Source: Tetrahymena elliotti 4EA
Lineage: Eukaryota; Ciliophora; Oligohymenophorea; Hymenostomatida; Tetrahymenidae
Assembly: GCA_000231825.2 (NCBI GenBank)
Contig: JH720319.1
Location: 372,001 to 436,000, forward strand
DNA: 64,000 bases
Direction of reading: 5' to 3'
The notes beneath the pieces were generated by a model. It was not told the DNA's origin and did not search any database. It saw only the letters and a program-made list of their open reading frames with translations. Within the stretch, counting starts at the first letter, position 1; every line of letters starts with the position of its first letter. Position numbers and translations under genes: made by a program. Shown piece after piece: positions 1 through 12,195 of the stretch.

Positions 1-497
1 ACAAATAGAAGTAATTCAAGCAGTCAGTCCTCTTTTAATCTTTTTGATTTTGAAAGTAAATTTTTATACATAACTATTTGCTTGCTTAAGCAAATTTTTT
101 TTGAAAATGGCTAATTTTTATTACTTTTTAATTCTCTAAAAAGCTATTGTGCAGTTAGAACAAAAGAATATTGAATGCATCATAAACAGTAACATGAGAG
201 AGGGTAAAGTATTTAAAGGATGTATTAGCCTCTTGTACAACAAAGATTAAAGCGATGGTAAAATTGAGAATAATAATCATTATTTTAGATTGATTTTTCT
301 AAAATTTCTTCGAAGAATAATTAAATGATTCCTTAATAATACAAATAAAAGATTGGCATATTCTGATTTTTGAAAAGCAAGACAATACACCTAATCAAGT
401 TGTGATCACAACAGTTGATTAGAAAGTATACACTCAAAACAACTATGAGATTAGCATGAAAGTACAAGCAATCTGTGAGTTAGATGTAAATATTTGA
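1..497 (+). CDS. 3' end of an unknown gene (partial, at least three exons)
   Basis: The gene enters from the left edge. Reading TAA/TAG as Gln, I join exons 1-55, 144-257 and 316-497, with introns 56-143 (GTAAAT...AAAAG) and 258-315 (GTAAAA...CGAAG). Phases are 1 and 1, and the frame ends at TGA 495-497. Exon 1 is Ser/Asn-rich. The last about 100 residues look like an alternating beta-strand domain (GKVFKGCISLLY, then SLIIQIKDWHILIFE, then YEISMKVQAICELDV). This faintly recalls an OB-fold such as the N-terminal domain of RPA70, but no defining motif is visible, so I assign no function. Splice choices are inferred from phase only; the second acceptor (CGAAG) is unusual and could be wrong. Confidence 0.45.
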
Positions 498-2030
498 CAT
501 TCTATCTAAGATTTTGATAAGAGATAAAGAAATTTTTACTTGGTCGATAAAAATCTAAAATTAATTTTAATAAAAATTTGTGGAGATTTTCAACTCCTTA
601 AATCTAAAATTTCAAAATGAACTAAAAAACATTTTTTTTAAAAAGAGCCTATGTTTTAATGGAATGATTACAGATCTGAGGTAGCATAACATTCAAATTA
701 TATTTTCTAAGGAACTTGATCAGTATTTTTATTGATATTTTATTTGGTCTCAAAGATAATTAAAAAACAAGCAAATCAATCAATCATAAATTGGATTACT
801 TACAATATTATCATTTTTCGAAACTAACTATTATATTTATATAGAACACGAGTCTCTCTGTCATACCTGTTAAACAAAATATAATTTAAAGGTATTAGGC
901 ATCCTTTTAATTAACTAAAAATTTAAAATCATATAACAAATATAAAATTCTATTATTTATAAATTATCTTTTATTTTGTATATAGTTTTGCTATAATCTT
1001 TTATCTCAAAAAACTAAAGCCAAAAAGTATATATATATATATTCAAACGTTATTTTAATTATAATAATTCTAATTATTTTTTTTATAACTATTTATTCTA
1101 AATGCTTTTATTGCTTAACCAATAATCATTTAGAATATTTTGTCCATATAGATTTATGAAATTAAATAATTAATCTCAATAAATTTTTGAAATAATATTT
1201 AATAGTAATTTCACTTGATTTTTGAAATGTCTTATTTAGAAAATATAACTCAAATAGAAAATATAATTAAAAAGGAATATAATTTATATACTGATTTTAG
1301 GCCATTAAAAAATGCACTTACTTACCTTAAAAAATAAATTAAAAATAATTAATAAATTTAATCTGTTACATAACAATATATAAAAAATTAAATAATTTTT
1401 TAGTATTTAGAAGTTATTAAAAGTATGTTCTCAATTCTATTTTTAAAGAAGAAATCTGAATGATTTATATAAAAGAGTAGTTCAATAATCTATATTGTGA
1501 TTATAGATTAAATCATTTGTAATTTAAATTATATTAATTCAATTTTCGCATCTAAATTATGAATTTTACTTTAATAAAATCTATGATTTCTTAATTTTAA
1601 ATATTATTATTTTTTTAATCAACATTCATTATAATTATTCTAACAAACAATTTTAACAAGCACAAAATAAAAATTTAGAATTATTTTTGAGGTTTATGAA
1701 ATCATACATATTCTTATTTACATTGTAAAAAATAATTTTTTTATTTAGAGAAAATTAAATAAAAACATGTTTATTGTATTGATCCTTGAGGTAGATTTTT
1801 ATTTTCTTGAAATATCTTTTATCCTTAGTTTGGTAATTATGCCTGTTTAGTCAGGTATTTAAATTCATAAGCAAGTTAATAAAATAATGCATTTAGAAGT
1901 TTATAACTTATTCAGTAAAATTTTTAATAAATTGATTTTATGTTTTCATCAATTTTACATCTCAAATTTTTAAACTTTCAAATTTATGATTTTAATTAGT
2001 TAAAATTATTATTTGATATTTCAGTAAAAA
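498..2030. other. AT-rich intergenic DNA
   Basis: About 1.5 kb of very AT-rich sequence with a short TA run near 1028-1044. I see no reading frame with coding character and no RNA gene. Confidence 0.5.
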
Positions 2031-2453
2031 ATGTTGATGAGGAGAGATTCTTTTGAATCATTTTTTGAAAAATAATATTTAGGGAAAAGTTAAAGAAATT
2101 AACAGAATGTAAAAGTGAGGGAAAAAATAATTGAGTAGATTTTATCAAACATTTACCAAATAGATTGCTATAAATTTTTAAAAAATCGAAAAGGTGTAAG
2201 CTTAAACTGAAATCCATATAAATTGCTCTTTTGAAAAAAATATTTTATTTGAAGTAAATAGGATGTTTTCTTTTAGAGCAGAGACAAATTTTATCATAAA
2301 CAAACATACAAAAATAAAATTAGTAAATATCAGATCATTAAATAACTTCTTCAATATGTTTAACAATTTACCAAGAGAATAATGAGAAAAGTGAAAAAAA
2401 GTAAACAAAATATAATCATCAAAAATAAGACCACACAAATAAAATAATTTTGA
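2031..2453 (+). CDS. Tentative small two-exon basic protein
   Basis: Exon 2031-2195 starts at ATG and encodes 55 codons (MLMRRDSFESFFEKQYLGKS...). A GTAAGC...TTTTAG intron of 81 nt (2196-2276) joins it in phase 0 to exon 2277-2453, which ends in TGA; total 113 aa. Exon 2 is Lys/Tyr-rich (ISKYQIIKQLLQYVQQF is typical). The composition, use of Arg/Gly codons in exon 1 and clean phase support a gene, and it resembles the basic N-terminal stretch seen before the first membrane span of many ciliate cation channels, so it may be a truncated relic. TGA is rare by chance in DNA this AT-rich, so an open frame of this size alone proves little. Confidence 0.35.
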
Positions 2454-2858
2454 AAAAAAATTTAAAAAGTATTTGAATTTGTACATTATTATTTAAATTA
2501 ACTTTTTACAATCTATTTGTTTTTGCTCTAAAGCATAATAATAAAATGGAATATTAAATTTTTATATGATAAATAGTTTATTTTAAAAATTAGCCTTAAG
2601 GATAATTTTAAAATTCTGAATAATATAAAAATATAATCGTCATGTACCATAAAAATTAAAACAAAAGATTGAAAACTAGCAATTAGAACTTATTTAAATT
2701 TGTAATTTTTTATAAAATTCACTTTTTTTTGTTTTATTTGTTTCATTTGTCTCCACTCCATAAATTATTTATTATTTAAATATTAGCTAGTTGTTTATTA
2801 ATACACTTTTTTTATAAAAAAAATAAATTAGTTAATTAAAAAAAACAAAAAGAACAAA
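2454..2858. other. Short intergenic spacer
   Basis: AT-rich spacer between the tentative small gene and the 142-aa membrane protein. Nothing recognisable. Confidence 0.5.
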
Positions 2859-3287
2859 ATGTTATTAAGAAAATATCATATCATCTTTTCAGAGTTAGCT
2901 TTTATCTTGGCTGTTACCATTAGTTATGAAGGTTATTTCTAGCCACTCTATTATTTGGTTCTTCTGATTTTATTAGCTTCATCTGCTTAGACTGTATGGG
3001 CTTTTAGTACTGATGATATGTTTTAACTCAAGCTATTCTAATTTAAGAAGATCACTTTAGCTGTGATAAAAGGATTGATTCTTTTGTACTACTTTAGTTT
3101 AATCCAAGTTGAAAAGGTTTCTTTAGTTTTTTCAAGAATATTCTTCTTTGTGGTATTTTTTTTCATAAGCTTGATTTTAGAAGACATCTTGCAAGCAAAG
3201 TATTCTTAATAATACGTAACTAAGTTAAATTATTAAAAGTAAATAGATGCTCAAAATCTTAATATTGCTAGTGAAAACAGAGCATGA
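2859..3287 (+). CDS. Small four-span membrane protein, family unknown
   Basis: A single open frame of 142 aa from ATG 2859 to TGA 3285-3287. It starts MLLRKYHIIFSELAFILAV and carries about four hydrophobic segments: residues about 7-22, 30-45, 68-82 and 90-108. The last about 30 residues are hydrophilic and Gln/Asn-rich (TKLNYQKQIDAQNLNIAS is typical). The G+C content clearly rises over this frame relative to both flanks, which is the best sign that it is real. The layout suggests a small integral membrane protein of the endomembrane system or surface. I do not recognise a family. No intron is needed. The start is the first ATG after an A-rich leader. Confidence 0.7.
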
Positions 3288-4750
3288 TTTCCTAAACTTT
3301 TAAAATATAGAGAATTTTGGTTTTTTTGTTTATTTTAAAGTAAATTTTTCAATATTTGTTGAAGTGCGTAAATTCCTTTTCATTCATTTCTTAAATTATT
3401 TTCTTAAAATAAACCTGGTAATTGATTACAATTAATTAAATATTTTTTACAAATTTTAAATAAAGATACTCATCCAATACTTTTAAATTTGATTAAATAA
3501 TTTACTTATCTAAAAATCTTTTCAGAATAGAATGATCTATTATTCTTAGGTATAAATACTACTAATTACAGTAATGATAAAAAAATACTAGAAAAAGACC
3601 CAAAACAAAAATTTTTACATAATCACTTTACTTTTTATTTTTCAGACTATTAGAATTTATCTAAACTTATTTTTTTAATAAAAGAACCATTCATTCACAA
3701 ATCACATTGAATTTATATTAAATATTTTCTTAGATTTAAAATATATACCCATCAATTTCATTTGATGATGAAAGAATAATAACTTCACTGTTAAAAAAAT
3801 GAATTTTTAAATATTGTTTTAGTTTAGCATGGTCAATTTTAAGATACATTTTTGGTTTGTTTGAGTAGTTCGTTTATTTGTAATTGTAATATTAAAATAA
3901 AATATTTAAGAATTTTGTAAACTTAAAAATATTTGAATTACTTCATACCATACATAGGGTCTACATTAATAAATAGAACAATTATTAACTTTAATTGAAT
4001 ATTTTTTATAAGATATTTGGAAAAATTAATTAAAATCTGTTAAATTAAAAATATGAATGCTTGCTTGCTATATACAGAATAGATATGAATGAATAAATAG
4101 AATAATTAAAATTGATTAGCTTTTATTTTATTTTTTTAAGTTTATTTTAATTACTTTTAATCAATGAGAAATTAATAAATCCTATTCAGTTTTTTAATGA
4201 TATTAATGAAATTGATTATTATGATAATAGATAGATAAATTTAGATATTGAAGATTTATTTAAACTAAAGATTATTAAATTCAAATTTAATGTGTTTTGT
4301 TTACTTAAATATACTTTAAGCTATGTTTTTGCTTGGTTAACTAACTAACTAAATAACCAGCTAGCTAGCTAACTAACTAATTTTACTTTTGAAAATTGTG
4401 TTTCTTTTCTTTTGATCAAACTAAAAGTCAAAATTCACACCTACCAAGTTCTTAATTACATTAAGGACAATAATGGATAGCAGTTTAAAATTTTTCTTAA
4501 AAATAATATGGGATGAAACATAAACCACATATAAAACCAAAAATTCCAAGGCCAACTCCTACTAAATGAGTTTTGCATGAAGGAGTGTAATTTACTTTTG
4601 TTTCTATATTTTTCTAACACTGTGGACACGTTATTGAAATAGTTTTATTTAAAAATACTATAGCCTCTTATTATTTGTTCCCTTGATTTTAATTTGTGTT
4701 ATTTTAGGACTACTTTTAATTTTATTATTTTTAAGTATTATTATCTTGAT
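3288..4750. other. AT-rich intergenic DNA
   Basis: Gene-free stretch between the membrane protein and the convergent minus-strand gene. It holds the tetranucleotide tract listed separately and no supported gene. Confidence 0.5.
4335..4381. repeat. Simple AACT / AGCT tetranucleotide tract
   Basis: Repeats of AACT interrupted by CTAGCTAGCT, bounded by GGTTA and TAACC so that the left half can pair weakly with itself. Similar CTAGCTAGC tracts occur in the intron at about 31430-31455. It looks like microsatellite sequence. Confidence 0.7.
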
Positions 4751-5608
4751 TCATGTTATTATTATTGTTATTACTACTATTGTTCTGATTGTTTTAAGTT
4801 TATTATTATTAATCTTTTAAAAGGTTGCTTGTTGACTCTATTAATGACCCTTGCATTTATGCTGTCTAAATATCTAAATTAGAGGGTATTTTCTGATTTA
4901 TTTTTTCATTATTCTGTATTGATTATAACGTTTGCGTTTGCACATATTACGATTAATTTTATTTTTACTATGGCACTGAGGAAGGATATAAACTTTTTTA
5001 TCTGCTTGTATCTTATTATTTTTAATCATTCTGATCTTCATCTGTCATATTAACCTTATTTTGAATAGAAAATCCTGATCCTTATCTTTCTAAATACTGG
5101 TTGCTTAGTGGTTTTGGTGAAGTATTGTTTAAAGGTAATTGTTAAGAACTTTAATTTTATTAAACAATCAATTGGAGACTTGTTTACATATTTGAAGCGT
5201 TTGCTGCTTAATCTTTTTTATTTGGAACTATAACTATACTATTTAAATCATTAACTGTGCGATGGCCTTGTAGCTTAGGTGTAAGTGCATTACTCATATT
5301 ACTTAATCCCTAACTCATATGTCTATTTTCGCTTCTTCCAAAACATGAAAGATGACTATCTATATGTCGAAGTGTAATTTCTTCATTTGAAGGAGCTTCC
5401 TAAATTGGAGGGACCCCATAAGCTCTAATAATCTATGAACCAGTAATAGCTTGCATGGATTGATAATAATTTTACAGTCCTTCCTCAGAGTAGTATTCTT
5501 ATTCATATCGATCCATTTACTACTGATTTTAGTATTGCTATTACAGCTATTGCTGCTAATATTAACTTTTCTAACTCAGTTTTTTGAAAGATGTAGTAAG
5601 ATTTGAAT
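4751..5608 (-). CDS. Q/N-rich protein of unknown function (5' end uncertain)
   Basis: On the minus strand a TGA-free frame runs from a likely splice acceptor (TTAATTAG, exon from 5608) to TGA 4751-4753, about 285 codons. It opens with a polyglutamine patch (QYQQQQLQQQYQNQQQ), then a balanced stretch with varied residues (MDRYEQEYYSEEGLQNYYQS, then AITGSQIIRAYGVPPIQEAP, SHLSCFGRSENRHMSQGLSN, ALTPKLQGHRTVND), and ends in an Asn/Lys/Gln-rich tail. G+C is elevated over 5100-5550. In-frame ATG codons exist (for example the M of MDRYEQ), but an upstream exon is likely because the frame begins without ATG. The family is not recognised. The last about 150 codons are AT-rich and could hide an intron. 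Confidence 0.55.
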
Positions 5609-7174
5609 CTAATTAAAAAAAGATTACTGTTATCTATATTTAATCAATCTAATTTAGAAATTTTTATCATCTAGGAAAAATAAAAACTGAATCACTTTTT
5701 TACAAAAACCCAATACAAATTCATTACTTTTTCGTATTTTATTTGAAAATTATATTACATTCATTAATATTTTTAATCAAAATATTTTAATTACTTTCAA
5801 AACGTTTTTTTTCAGTTAATGAATAATGATAGTAAAAGCAAATCTTTGATTCTCCTTTAATATTATCAAATAAAAGCAGATAAAAGTGCTAATGATAATC
5901 AATCAATCCTTTAATAATAATTTATTTACTTTAAATAAAAGAAATTGATGAAATTATAAAATTTCTATTGGATTTTAGTAAAATTATTTGCTACAAGATA
6001 TTCTTTTTTTAAAAATATTGTTATTGGATTAAATATTAGCATTTATTGTAGATCTTTATCAATTAGAAGGTATTCTTAGTTTAAACAAATTATTTCAATT
6101 TGTAAAAGAAAAAACTTTCTTCGTGTTTTCAAAATTATGAAAAAAAAAAGAATAATTATTTTAAATAAATTTTTTGATTTCTTGAAAAGGTTCATTCAAA
6201 GATATCCTTTTTCTTTCAAAGATTTAATCTTATCATTACGATTTTAAATTAAAAGGTTTTAACATTAAAATATAAGAGATAACCAAATAATTTTTCATGA
6301 GTTTAATAAATTTATCATGGTATTCCTATTTCCATTTTTTTTGGTTTATCAATTCAATCATATTTAAAAATTTTAGCAATCTTTTATGAAATATTATTCT
6401 ATTTCTAGTAACAATAATTATTTGAAAGATTCTTTTAGACATTTAAGTCTTTACTAAATATTTTTATTGTTGTGAAATAATAATATCAAAAAAAATACCC
6501 ACCTAAAAAATAATTGAGTACTCTTTATTCACATCAATCAAAATATTTATAAAAAAAACATTTATTATCTTTGAAATATATGTATTAAAGAAAATAATAA
6601 TTTCAAAAGTTTTTTATTTTTTTTATTTTTTAGGGAAATTGAAGAGCTATTTTTTTCTAGATTAGATTTAATCTGATCAATAATTTTTAAAAAAAAGATT
6701 ATGATTCAAACAATATTTAGATTTGCTATCTCATGTTATTTTTAAATTGGAATCACTTAACAATAATTATGAAGTTAAATGAATTTTTTAATTATATCTC
6801 TTTCAAATTTTAGCAGCTCATTTATTTGTGAATTTTTATTTCGAAAATTATTTTATATTGTGATTATAGTTTTTAATAAATATGATGATTATTGATGAAA
6901 AATAAGAATTTGAATTCATTGAAACCTAATTAAACTAAAGTTTACTTTTTGGGAAGAAAATCAACTAAAAACTAGAAATATTAGATATTTCTATCAAAAA
7001 TTATGATGAAACCATTCATTCATTTAGAATTAAAAAACCTCAAAGACTCTTCTTTAAAAAAATATTATAACAAAGGTTTAATAAATTAATTTTTTGATTA
7101 AGCTGCAAGCACAAAAGGCAACTAACAAATCTATTAATTATTTGCATATTTAGTGAAATAGAATTTTAATTGCT
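5609..7174. other. AT-rich intergenic DNA
   Basis: Divergent spacer of about 1.5 kb, which may hold the first exon of the 4751-5608 gene (for example near 5700-5760) and the promoter of the HEAT-repeat gene. No clear gene is visible. Confidence 0.45.
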
Positions 7175-9943
7175 ATGCAGCGAACATTTAAAAAAATTTA
7201 TAAAAGCTTTTAAGAAAAGTTAATTTCTTAGCTTTAGGGTTTTTCAGGTTAAGGCTAAGCTCTTTAGAGAAGTTAAAGTAGTGATGCTAATAGATAAGTA
7301 GATAATAGTTAGGGAAAGATTCCTTCATTTTTTTTGCTTTTGTTAGATTTAAAGAGTTAAGAATAATTAGAAATATTTTAGGAGCATATGAAAGATCCTG
7401 AATGTAAAGATAAACTTGAGTAAGCTCTTACAGATATGGTAGAATCTTATAAATCATCATTAGACAATGATATAGCTATAGCTTTTTTCAAAAATATTAA
7501 AGAAATCTCAAAATCTTTAGCAATTAAAAAATGGGGAGGAAAACTTATAAAAGAGAGTTTAATACCTTGTGTTTTTTCAGTTATAGTTTTAGCAAGTGAT
7601 AGTAATATAGATTAGCGTTTAATAGGAAAGGCAATATACTCTTTAGATACATGTCTTGGATAAAATCTAAGTTTATCTGATGTTATGTGCAACAAAGCAC
7701 AAGAATTATTTTCAATTTAGAAAGAGAACTAAGCAAACAAATTTTATTTTATAAATGTTTTTCCTTCTCTTTTAGAGTATATGAAATTTGAATAAAAGTA
7801 ATTCTTAGCTAACATGTTTTTATAGTCAAGTTTTTAAGATGCTTTGCCAGAAATTAATTTCAAAAATGTGGGAGAACAATTACCAACAATAAAGAATATG
7901 TTGTGTCCCTTATAATACTATATGAAAGAGTTAACTTACTTTTAAAAAATAGATGAAAATATGAAATAAAGAGAATTTGATTTGTTATTATTAGGAAGTA
8001 ATACACTATTTTTGAAAAAGGTGTATTAAAAGAAATATTTTAGCACTTATAAAATTCACGCTACTCATTATTAAAAAGGAAAAAATAAAGCTAAGATTGA
8101 AAAGGAAGATATTATAAATAAGATAAAAGTTGAAGGTGAAAATTGTTTCTAAATTTATAAAATATTGATTAATCTTATTGAAAAGCAAATAGATAAAGCA
8201 CTGGTTAAGGAGTTATAATAGAAATTGATGATATGTATTTTAGAATGTCTATTTTTTTATGTAGATAACATGGATTTGAGTGAATATAAATTTAAAAAAT
8301 AAAAACTTGATCCTTTAATTTAAAATATCTCTTTTGTCAATTAAAATATATAAGAAGCAATTCCCTTACTTCTCTAAAATTACAAAAGAGTATTGTCATA
8401 AAACTCTAATTTTGATTCACTTGAATATGTCACCACTAATTTACTCTAGGTATTCAAGATAATTAATTTAAATCCTTAATTAACTTAATAAATTCTATTC
8501 GACAACCTGTCGTCAGACCTTAAATATATCAAGGAATCAATTTATTGGTTAAATTAGCTGCCATAATATATTTCTTATTTTGAAGAAACAAACATCTTAT
8601 ATAATAAATAATATCTATCAAGGCTAATTGAGTCTCTAGTTATGAGAAAACCATAAATTCAGATGGAATATTAGCAAAAGATTAATGAAGAAGAATTAAA
8701 AATTTATATGCCTAATTAGTAATTCTAGTCAAGATAAAATTTTTTAGATGACTATCACAATTAAATTAAGATAAAATTATAATCAAAAAAATGGAGAGAA
8801 AGAGAAGAAGCTGCTTTGTAATTAAAAGAGCTTATTACTTATATGGATATTCGTTCATTATTTGTTACAGTAGTTACAGATTTTTTTGATTTGTGCTTTG
8901 ATAAAATTGCCTAAGTTAGAACTGTAGCAGCTTGGGAAGTAGATTCCTTGTTTTCAAGACTACCTCCAAGAAATCCTATGAGTAACATTTTCTATCAAGC
9001 TCTAATTGATAATGTAAATTCTTTCTACTATTCATCTTCATATCAATTAAGACAGGTATTCGTAGTAATGTGTGCTTCTCTTATGTAAAAAAACTCTAGA
9101 ATATTTCTATCTTATTTCAGTGAAAAATTCATTAGTTTAGCTGAAGATAGAGTAACGAATGTTAGAATCAGCGTTGCTAAAACGTTAGTTGGCCATTTAT
9201 AAAATAAAATGCCTCTATCGAATCACAAAGTAATTAAGTAGGTAATAAACCTGGTCAAATAAGATAAAAACAAAGATGTTAAGAATATTGTTTCTGCACT
9301 GGATTTAGATGAATACTAATTTGATGAAGAATAAGAGTATGATTCTAAAATTAGCGAAGAATGCAGTAATATGTAGTTGAATAAAAATGAAGTAGATCAA
9401 TTTACAAAAAGTGACTCTTTAAGTAGAGATTTATTGAACTCTCCTACCCAAGTTGATCCTTTCGATTTCCTCTTAACTGACTCTACTCCTACTAAAATCG
9501 AAGATGAAAACAATTAAAATAGAGATGAAATATCTTATTTTGATGCAGAAAATAGCCAATCATAGAAAGAATAACAAATATAATAATAGAATTATGTTGA
9601 TCTCATAGACTATGCAGTTATTGCAAAATAAATTAACATATTTGATGATTTATCTGAAGAAACTTAAGAAGATTAAAATAAGATAGCAATTATTCTAGAA
9701 AAAGAAGTTGAATAAGAAGAAAAATGGCCAGAACAGTAAGTGGAAAACTAAAATCTCTCACCAGCACTATAATAGAAGGAATAAATTTCACCTACTACTG
9801 AATAAAATGAATCTAAAAGCTTAACACCTATTGATCTTCTTGATGATTTAGAAGATATCTTCACATCAAACCCTGCACAGTAAAAAGTTTCAGTAATTTA
9901 AGATCCTCCCTAACCACATTAAATGATTTAAACCATAAACTGA
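7175..9943 (+). CDS. PPP4R1-like HEAT-repeat regulatory subunit of protein phosphatase
   Basis: A single intronless frame of 922 codons runs from ATG 7175 to TGA 9941-9943. It is all-helical and HEAT-like throughout. The best landmark is the region around residues 550-710. LCFDKIAQVRTVAAWEV is followed by RQVFVVMCASLM, then ISLAEDRVTNVRISVAKTL and LVKQDKNKDVKNIVSALD. In order and spacing this matches the C-terminal HEAT repeats of animal PPP4R1 (ADKV-SVRW, RQAFVFVCQ, LANDRVPNVRVLLAKTL, DRDSDVKYF). The last about 200 residues are acidic and Gln/Asn-rich, an extension typical of ciliate proteins. Known family role: a scaffold that binds PP4/PP2A-type catalytic subunits and selects substrates. 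Assignment rests on remembered family pattern; the N-terminal half is much more diverged. Confidence 0.8.
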
Positions 9944-11029
9944 AATGTTTTGTATTAGAATAATCAACCTTCTTCACCTTGTATATAATATTATACAGCT
10001 AATTAAAAAATTATATTTTTCTTGAACCATAATTCAAAATATTATCATCAAAATACTAGATATAAAGTATACTAATTAAATATTATATTTATAATTTTAA
10101 AAGTAGAATGTGTTTTGTTTTTCCAGTAAAAGCTTGTAAAAATTAGTTATATATTTAGATTTAATTTATATGAAAATATTATTTTTATCTTCACATCAAT
10201 ATCTTTTGGATATTTTATTAAATATATATATATATATGTGCTCTACAACCTATTGTGCTTTAATTTTATTTAATATGAAAATTTATATTCTTTATCCTTG
10301 AGATTAAAGTGCTAAAATTTAGTTCTTTTTTTTGAAACCATAAATGAATTTTTTCAGGAATATTTTTATTTCAAAAATATTTCTTTTAATAAATATAAAG
10401 AATAGTGATTAAATATTAATTTTATTAATAAAAAGGAGAATGTGATTCTTTAATGCAAATTTAATTCTATATTGAGAATGATTTAATTAATTAAAAATGA
10501 ATATTTGAAGAACATTTTAACGACAAAAATACTTCATCATAACATAAAAAAAAAGAATAAATTTAAATTTAAAAAGTATTGTTTGATTTTTTATGGTAAA
10601 TTTGTTAAAATTAAGTTCTTTATTGTAATTTTATTAATTATTAATAAATTATTTCAGTAATGTTTTCATAATCTAACAAAGAATATTTTTACTACAAAAA
10701 AAACTGTTAAAATTGATAATTTTTTAGAAGGAATGTATATCGAAGCATACAAAAATATTATTTTTATTCAATTTTATTTGGATATATATGTAAAATGAAG
10801 CAGAATCATTTTTAATTGAGGATGTAATAAAAGTTGAATGAATATTTAATTCATGTTTATTTGAAAATATTTTAATTTTACTTTTAAAATAAATTAATTT
10901 TTTTTAACTTTTTTTTCTATTATTTTTGTTTTAATTTTCTTCCAGTGATTTATCAAAAATTCTATTGAAATAAAATTTTTGCCTTTTTTAATTTTTAATA
11001 GAAAAAACATTGATGATTAATATACCAAA
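9944..11029. other. AT-rich intergenic DNA
   Basis: About 1.1 kb spacer containing a TA dinucleotide run at 10221-10237. No gene seen. Confidence 0.5.
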
Positions 11030-11743
11030 ATGAAAATATAAGCATCTATTAAAAATATTTCTAATAAAACAAAGGAAATTAACTTAAAAAGCAAATAAGC
11101 TCAAAAAGAAAATTGGAAAAAGTAAGAAGGTAACATTTCCTATAATTTAATGTACGTTTAGCTAAATATTTAAGTCACTATGCTAATAATTTGTAATAAG
11201 AACATATTGTAAATCAAAATTTTAATAAAATAGCTCAATCATCTTTGACCCTTTAATCTTCTGTAAGTGCTCCTCGACTTCATCAAAATTATGATTTCGT
11301 AATGATTAAAGGAAATAGAACTTTAAAAGGGTTGACAGCTAAATTTAAAGGGTAGTACAATGCAAATTAATTTTATTAATAAAAATATTTCATCATATTT
11401 AATAATTATTATTGTTTAGCCTAGTAGAAGAGTAGAAACCTTTTTATATGATGATGCAGAAAAATACAGATCCTCATAAATTTTGGGGAAATCAACAAAA
11501 TCCCTACTTAATAAGCTAAGGATTTGAATAACCAAGTATAGGATAAACTCCAATAAGTAAGAATATCCCAGAAAAGAAATTAGTCAGTGTTCCATAAAAA
11601 GTTTAAAGCCCTCAAAATAAAACTTCTGTAAAAGCAAAGAAAAGTAAACAAAAATTAATGTTTTTTTATGATTTTTAGGACAAGGAAAGTATATAAAAAA
11701 TAATTTAAATAAAAGAGAAAATAAAAATGATTAAATTTCTTGA
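11030..11743 (+). CDS. Unknown four-exon protein, 193 aa
   Basis: Exons 11030-11129, 11162-11354, 11420-11643 and 11679-11743 join in consistent phases (1, 2, 1) and end at TGA 11741-11743. Introns are 32, 65 and 35 nt, all GT...TTTAG or GT...TTAG. The product is basic and polar: N-terminal coil-like KNISNKTKEINLKSKQAQK, a middle block with mixed residues (SSVSAPRLHQNYDFVMIKGN, then LKGLTAKFKGYLVEEQKPFY, DPHKFWGNQQNPYLISQGF), and a Lys-rich end (KAKKRQGKYIKNNLNKREN). No membrane span or known motif. If intron 3 is not removed, the frame instead continues into very AT-rich coil-like sequence to about 11890, so the 3' end is the least certain part. Confidence 0.6.
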
Positions 11744-11879
11744 AAAAATGAATTAAATTAAAAAATAATTATTGAACATTAAAAAAATATTTTTTAAATA
11801 AATAATTAAATAACATTTACAGTTTTCTGAATTAAAATTTCTTTTCCTTAATTACTAAATTAAATATTTATAAATTTGA

Positions 11880-12195
11880 TAAAATTTGAAGCATTTTTGA
11901 TCAATTACAAAAAAAACTCAAATAGGAAGAACAATTAAATATTAAATAATTGATCAAAATTTTTTCCATTTATCTATTTCGAAAAAAAGAAACAAATTAA
12001 AGAAGAATAGAAGATTTAAAAAAAATATTATTAAAGATAAATGTTATTTAAAAAGAAGAAGATAAATAAATTGAGATCTATCTTTCAAATGAAACAAACT
12101 TGATTTCACCTTCTGCGCATCCTGCTAAGATGAGCCTTCCTCCTATATACCCTCGCAAAATAAAAAATAGATACTTTTAGAGCACAATATCCTGA
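11880..12195 (+). other. Possible orphan 3' exon
   Basis: A TGA-free frame of about 100 codons with no ATG at its start ends at TGA 12193-12195. It begins coil-like (DQLQKKLKQEEQLNIKQL) and finishes with clearly protein-like sequence (NLISPSAHPAKMSLPPIYPR) encoded by a local G+C peak at 12100-12160. It could be a last exon of the 11030 gene by alternative splicing, or part of a separate small gene. I cannot connect it with a phase-consistent intron with confidence. Confidence 0.3.

Noticed and set aside
1996..2486. Hydrophobic minus-strand ORFs opposite the tentative small gene
   Set aside because: Phe/Leu/Ile-rich composition is what antisense of A-rich DNA gives; no consistent frame across them, and the plus strand splices cleanly.
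5262..5320. tRNA-like string GTAGCTTAGGTGTAAGTGC resembling a D-arm
   Set aside because: No T-arm consensus or acceptor stem follows, and the segment lies in a well-formed minus-strand coding frame (PKLQGHRTVND).
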